32,565 nt of DNA from Desulfobacterales bacterium (GTDB taxonomy: Bacteria; Desulfobacterota; Desulfobacteria; Desulfobacterales; JARGFK01). The stretch lies in assembly GCA_029211065.1 (NCBI GenBank), contig JARGFK010000050.1, positions 1-32,565 on the forward strand, in the 5' to 3' direction. Positions 32,357 through 32,565 of this stretch are shown here, piece after piece (positions within the stretch are counted from its first letter, which is position 1; every line of letters begins with the position of its first letter). Under the pieces are notes generated by a model. It worked only from the letters and a program-made list of their open reading frames with translations. It was not told where the DNA came from and made no database searches. Both the position numbers and the translations under genes were made by a program.

Positions 32357-32565
32357 ATGAAAGTCATCATCGTGGGCGGGGGGTGGGCCGGCTGTGCGGC
32401 AGCCCTTTCAGCCCAAAAGCAAGGGGCCCGGGTTGTTTTGATCGAACGGACCGACATGCTGCTGGGGACCGGCCTTGTGGGCGGCATCATGCGCAACAAC
32501 GGCCGCTACACGGCCGCAGAGGAAATGATCGCCATGGGCGGCGGCGAGATCTTTCAACTGACCGA
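32357..32565 (+). CDS. FAD-dependent oxidoreductase, N-terminal fragment (continues beyond window)
   Basis: 69 residues are present before the window ends. It opens MKVIIVGGGWAGCAAALSA, an FAD-binding Rossmann motif of the GxGxxG type (GGGWAGCAA), then VVLIERTDMLLGTG and VGGIMRNNGRYTA. The pattern resembles the fumarate-reductase-like and GidA/TrmFO-related flavoproteins. AAGGAG lies 10 nt before the ATG. It follows the ThDP enzyme by 32 nt, so the two form a divergent operon opposite ubiD. Too little is visible to name a substrate. Confidence 0.75.
   Translation, partial: MKVIIVGGGWAGCAAALSAQKQGARVVLIERTDMLLGTGLVGGIMRNNGRYTAAEEMIAMGGGEIFQLT

Noticed and set aside
1-32565. CRISPR arrays, tRNA or rRNA genes, complete insertion sequences
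   Set aside because: No regular spaced repeats, cloverleaf genes, rRNA-like sequence or transposase frames were recognised.

Overview
The window is about 32.6 kb of roughly half-GC, gene-dense bacterial chromosome. The gene mix suggests an anaerobic or facultative Deltaproteobacterium-like organism (Desulfobacterota, perhaps Desulfobacterales). It has a two-subunit 2-oxoacid:ferredoxin oxidoreductase beside a complete NAD-type 2-oxoglutarate dehydrogenase operon, a UbiD decarboxylase, two tripartite tricarboxylate transporters (TTT), a cytochrome b5-like/DUF2231 membrane protein and a short palindromic MITE-like element. The taxonomic guess is inference from gene content; there is no rRNA or tRNA in the window.

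Layout. 1-665 (minus): a SafE/TauE-like membrane protein cut by the window edge, overlapped by a YtkA/FixH-like secreted protein, reminiscent of copper or cytochrome-oxidase assembly loci. 869-2304 (plus): a UbiE/MenG-type methyltransferase and a second SAM methyltransferase. 2315-4191 (minus): an amidohydrolase and a GntR/FCD regulator behind a near-consensus promoter with a palindrome in its spacer. 4498-5460 (minus): an MFS transporter lacking its first membrane helices. 5689-5856: a small CxxC-x17-CxxC protein with its own promoter and terminator. 6060-9533 (minus): a GNAT-nitrilase fusion, a cytochrome b5/DUF2231 protein and a UbiA prenyltransferase. 9646-9790: the MITE-like palindrome, which carries the fumC stop codon.

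9788-20475 is a central-metabolism block. korA-korB-fumC runs on the minus strand. A divergent alpha/beta hydrolase-sucA-sucB-lpd operon runs on the plus strand from a strong sigma70-type promoter. The ferredoxin-linked and NAD-linked enzymes for 2-oxoglutarate oxidation therefore sit head to head, with fumarase on the ferredoxin side.

20538-32565 is the most interesting part. A ten-gene minus-strand run, probably one operon or a few, reads ubiD, a 51-residue zinc-ribbon protein, a cupin, TctC-TctA-TctB, a second TctC-TctA-TctB, and a bicupin. Divergent from it are a ThDP-dependent enzyme and an FAD oxidoreductase cut by the window end. The intergenic region holds overlapping divergent promoters with a perfect 13-bp palindrome. 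I read this as an uncharacterised uptake and catabolism module for one or two carboxylic (possibly aromatic) acids. The zinc-ribbon protein may be a small partner subunit of the UbiD decarboxylase, as BsdD/VdcD is in known systems. The substrate cannot be named from sequence alone.
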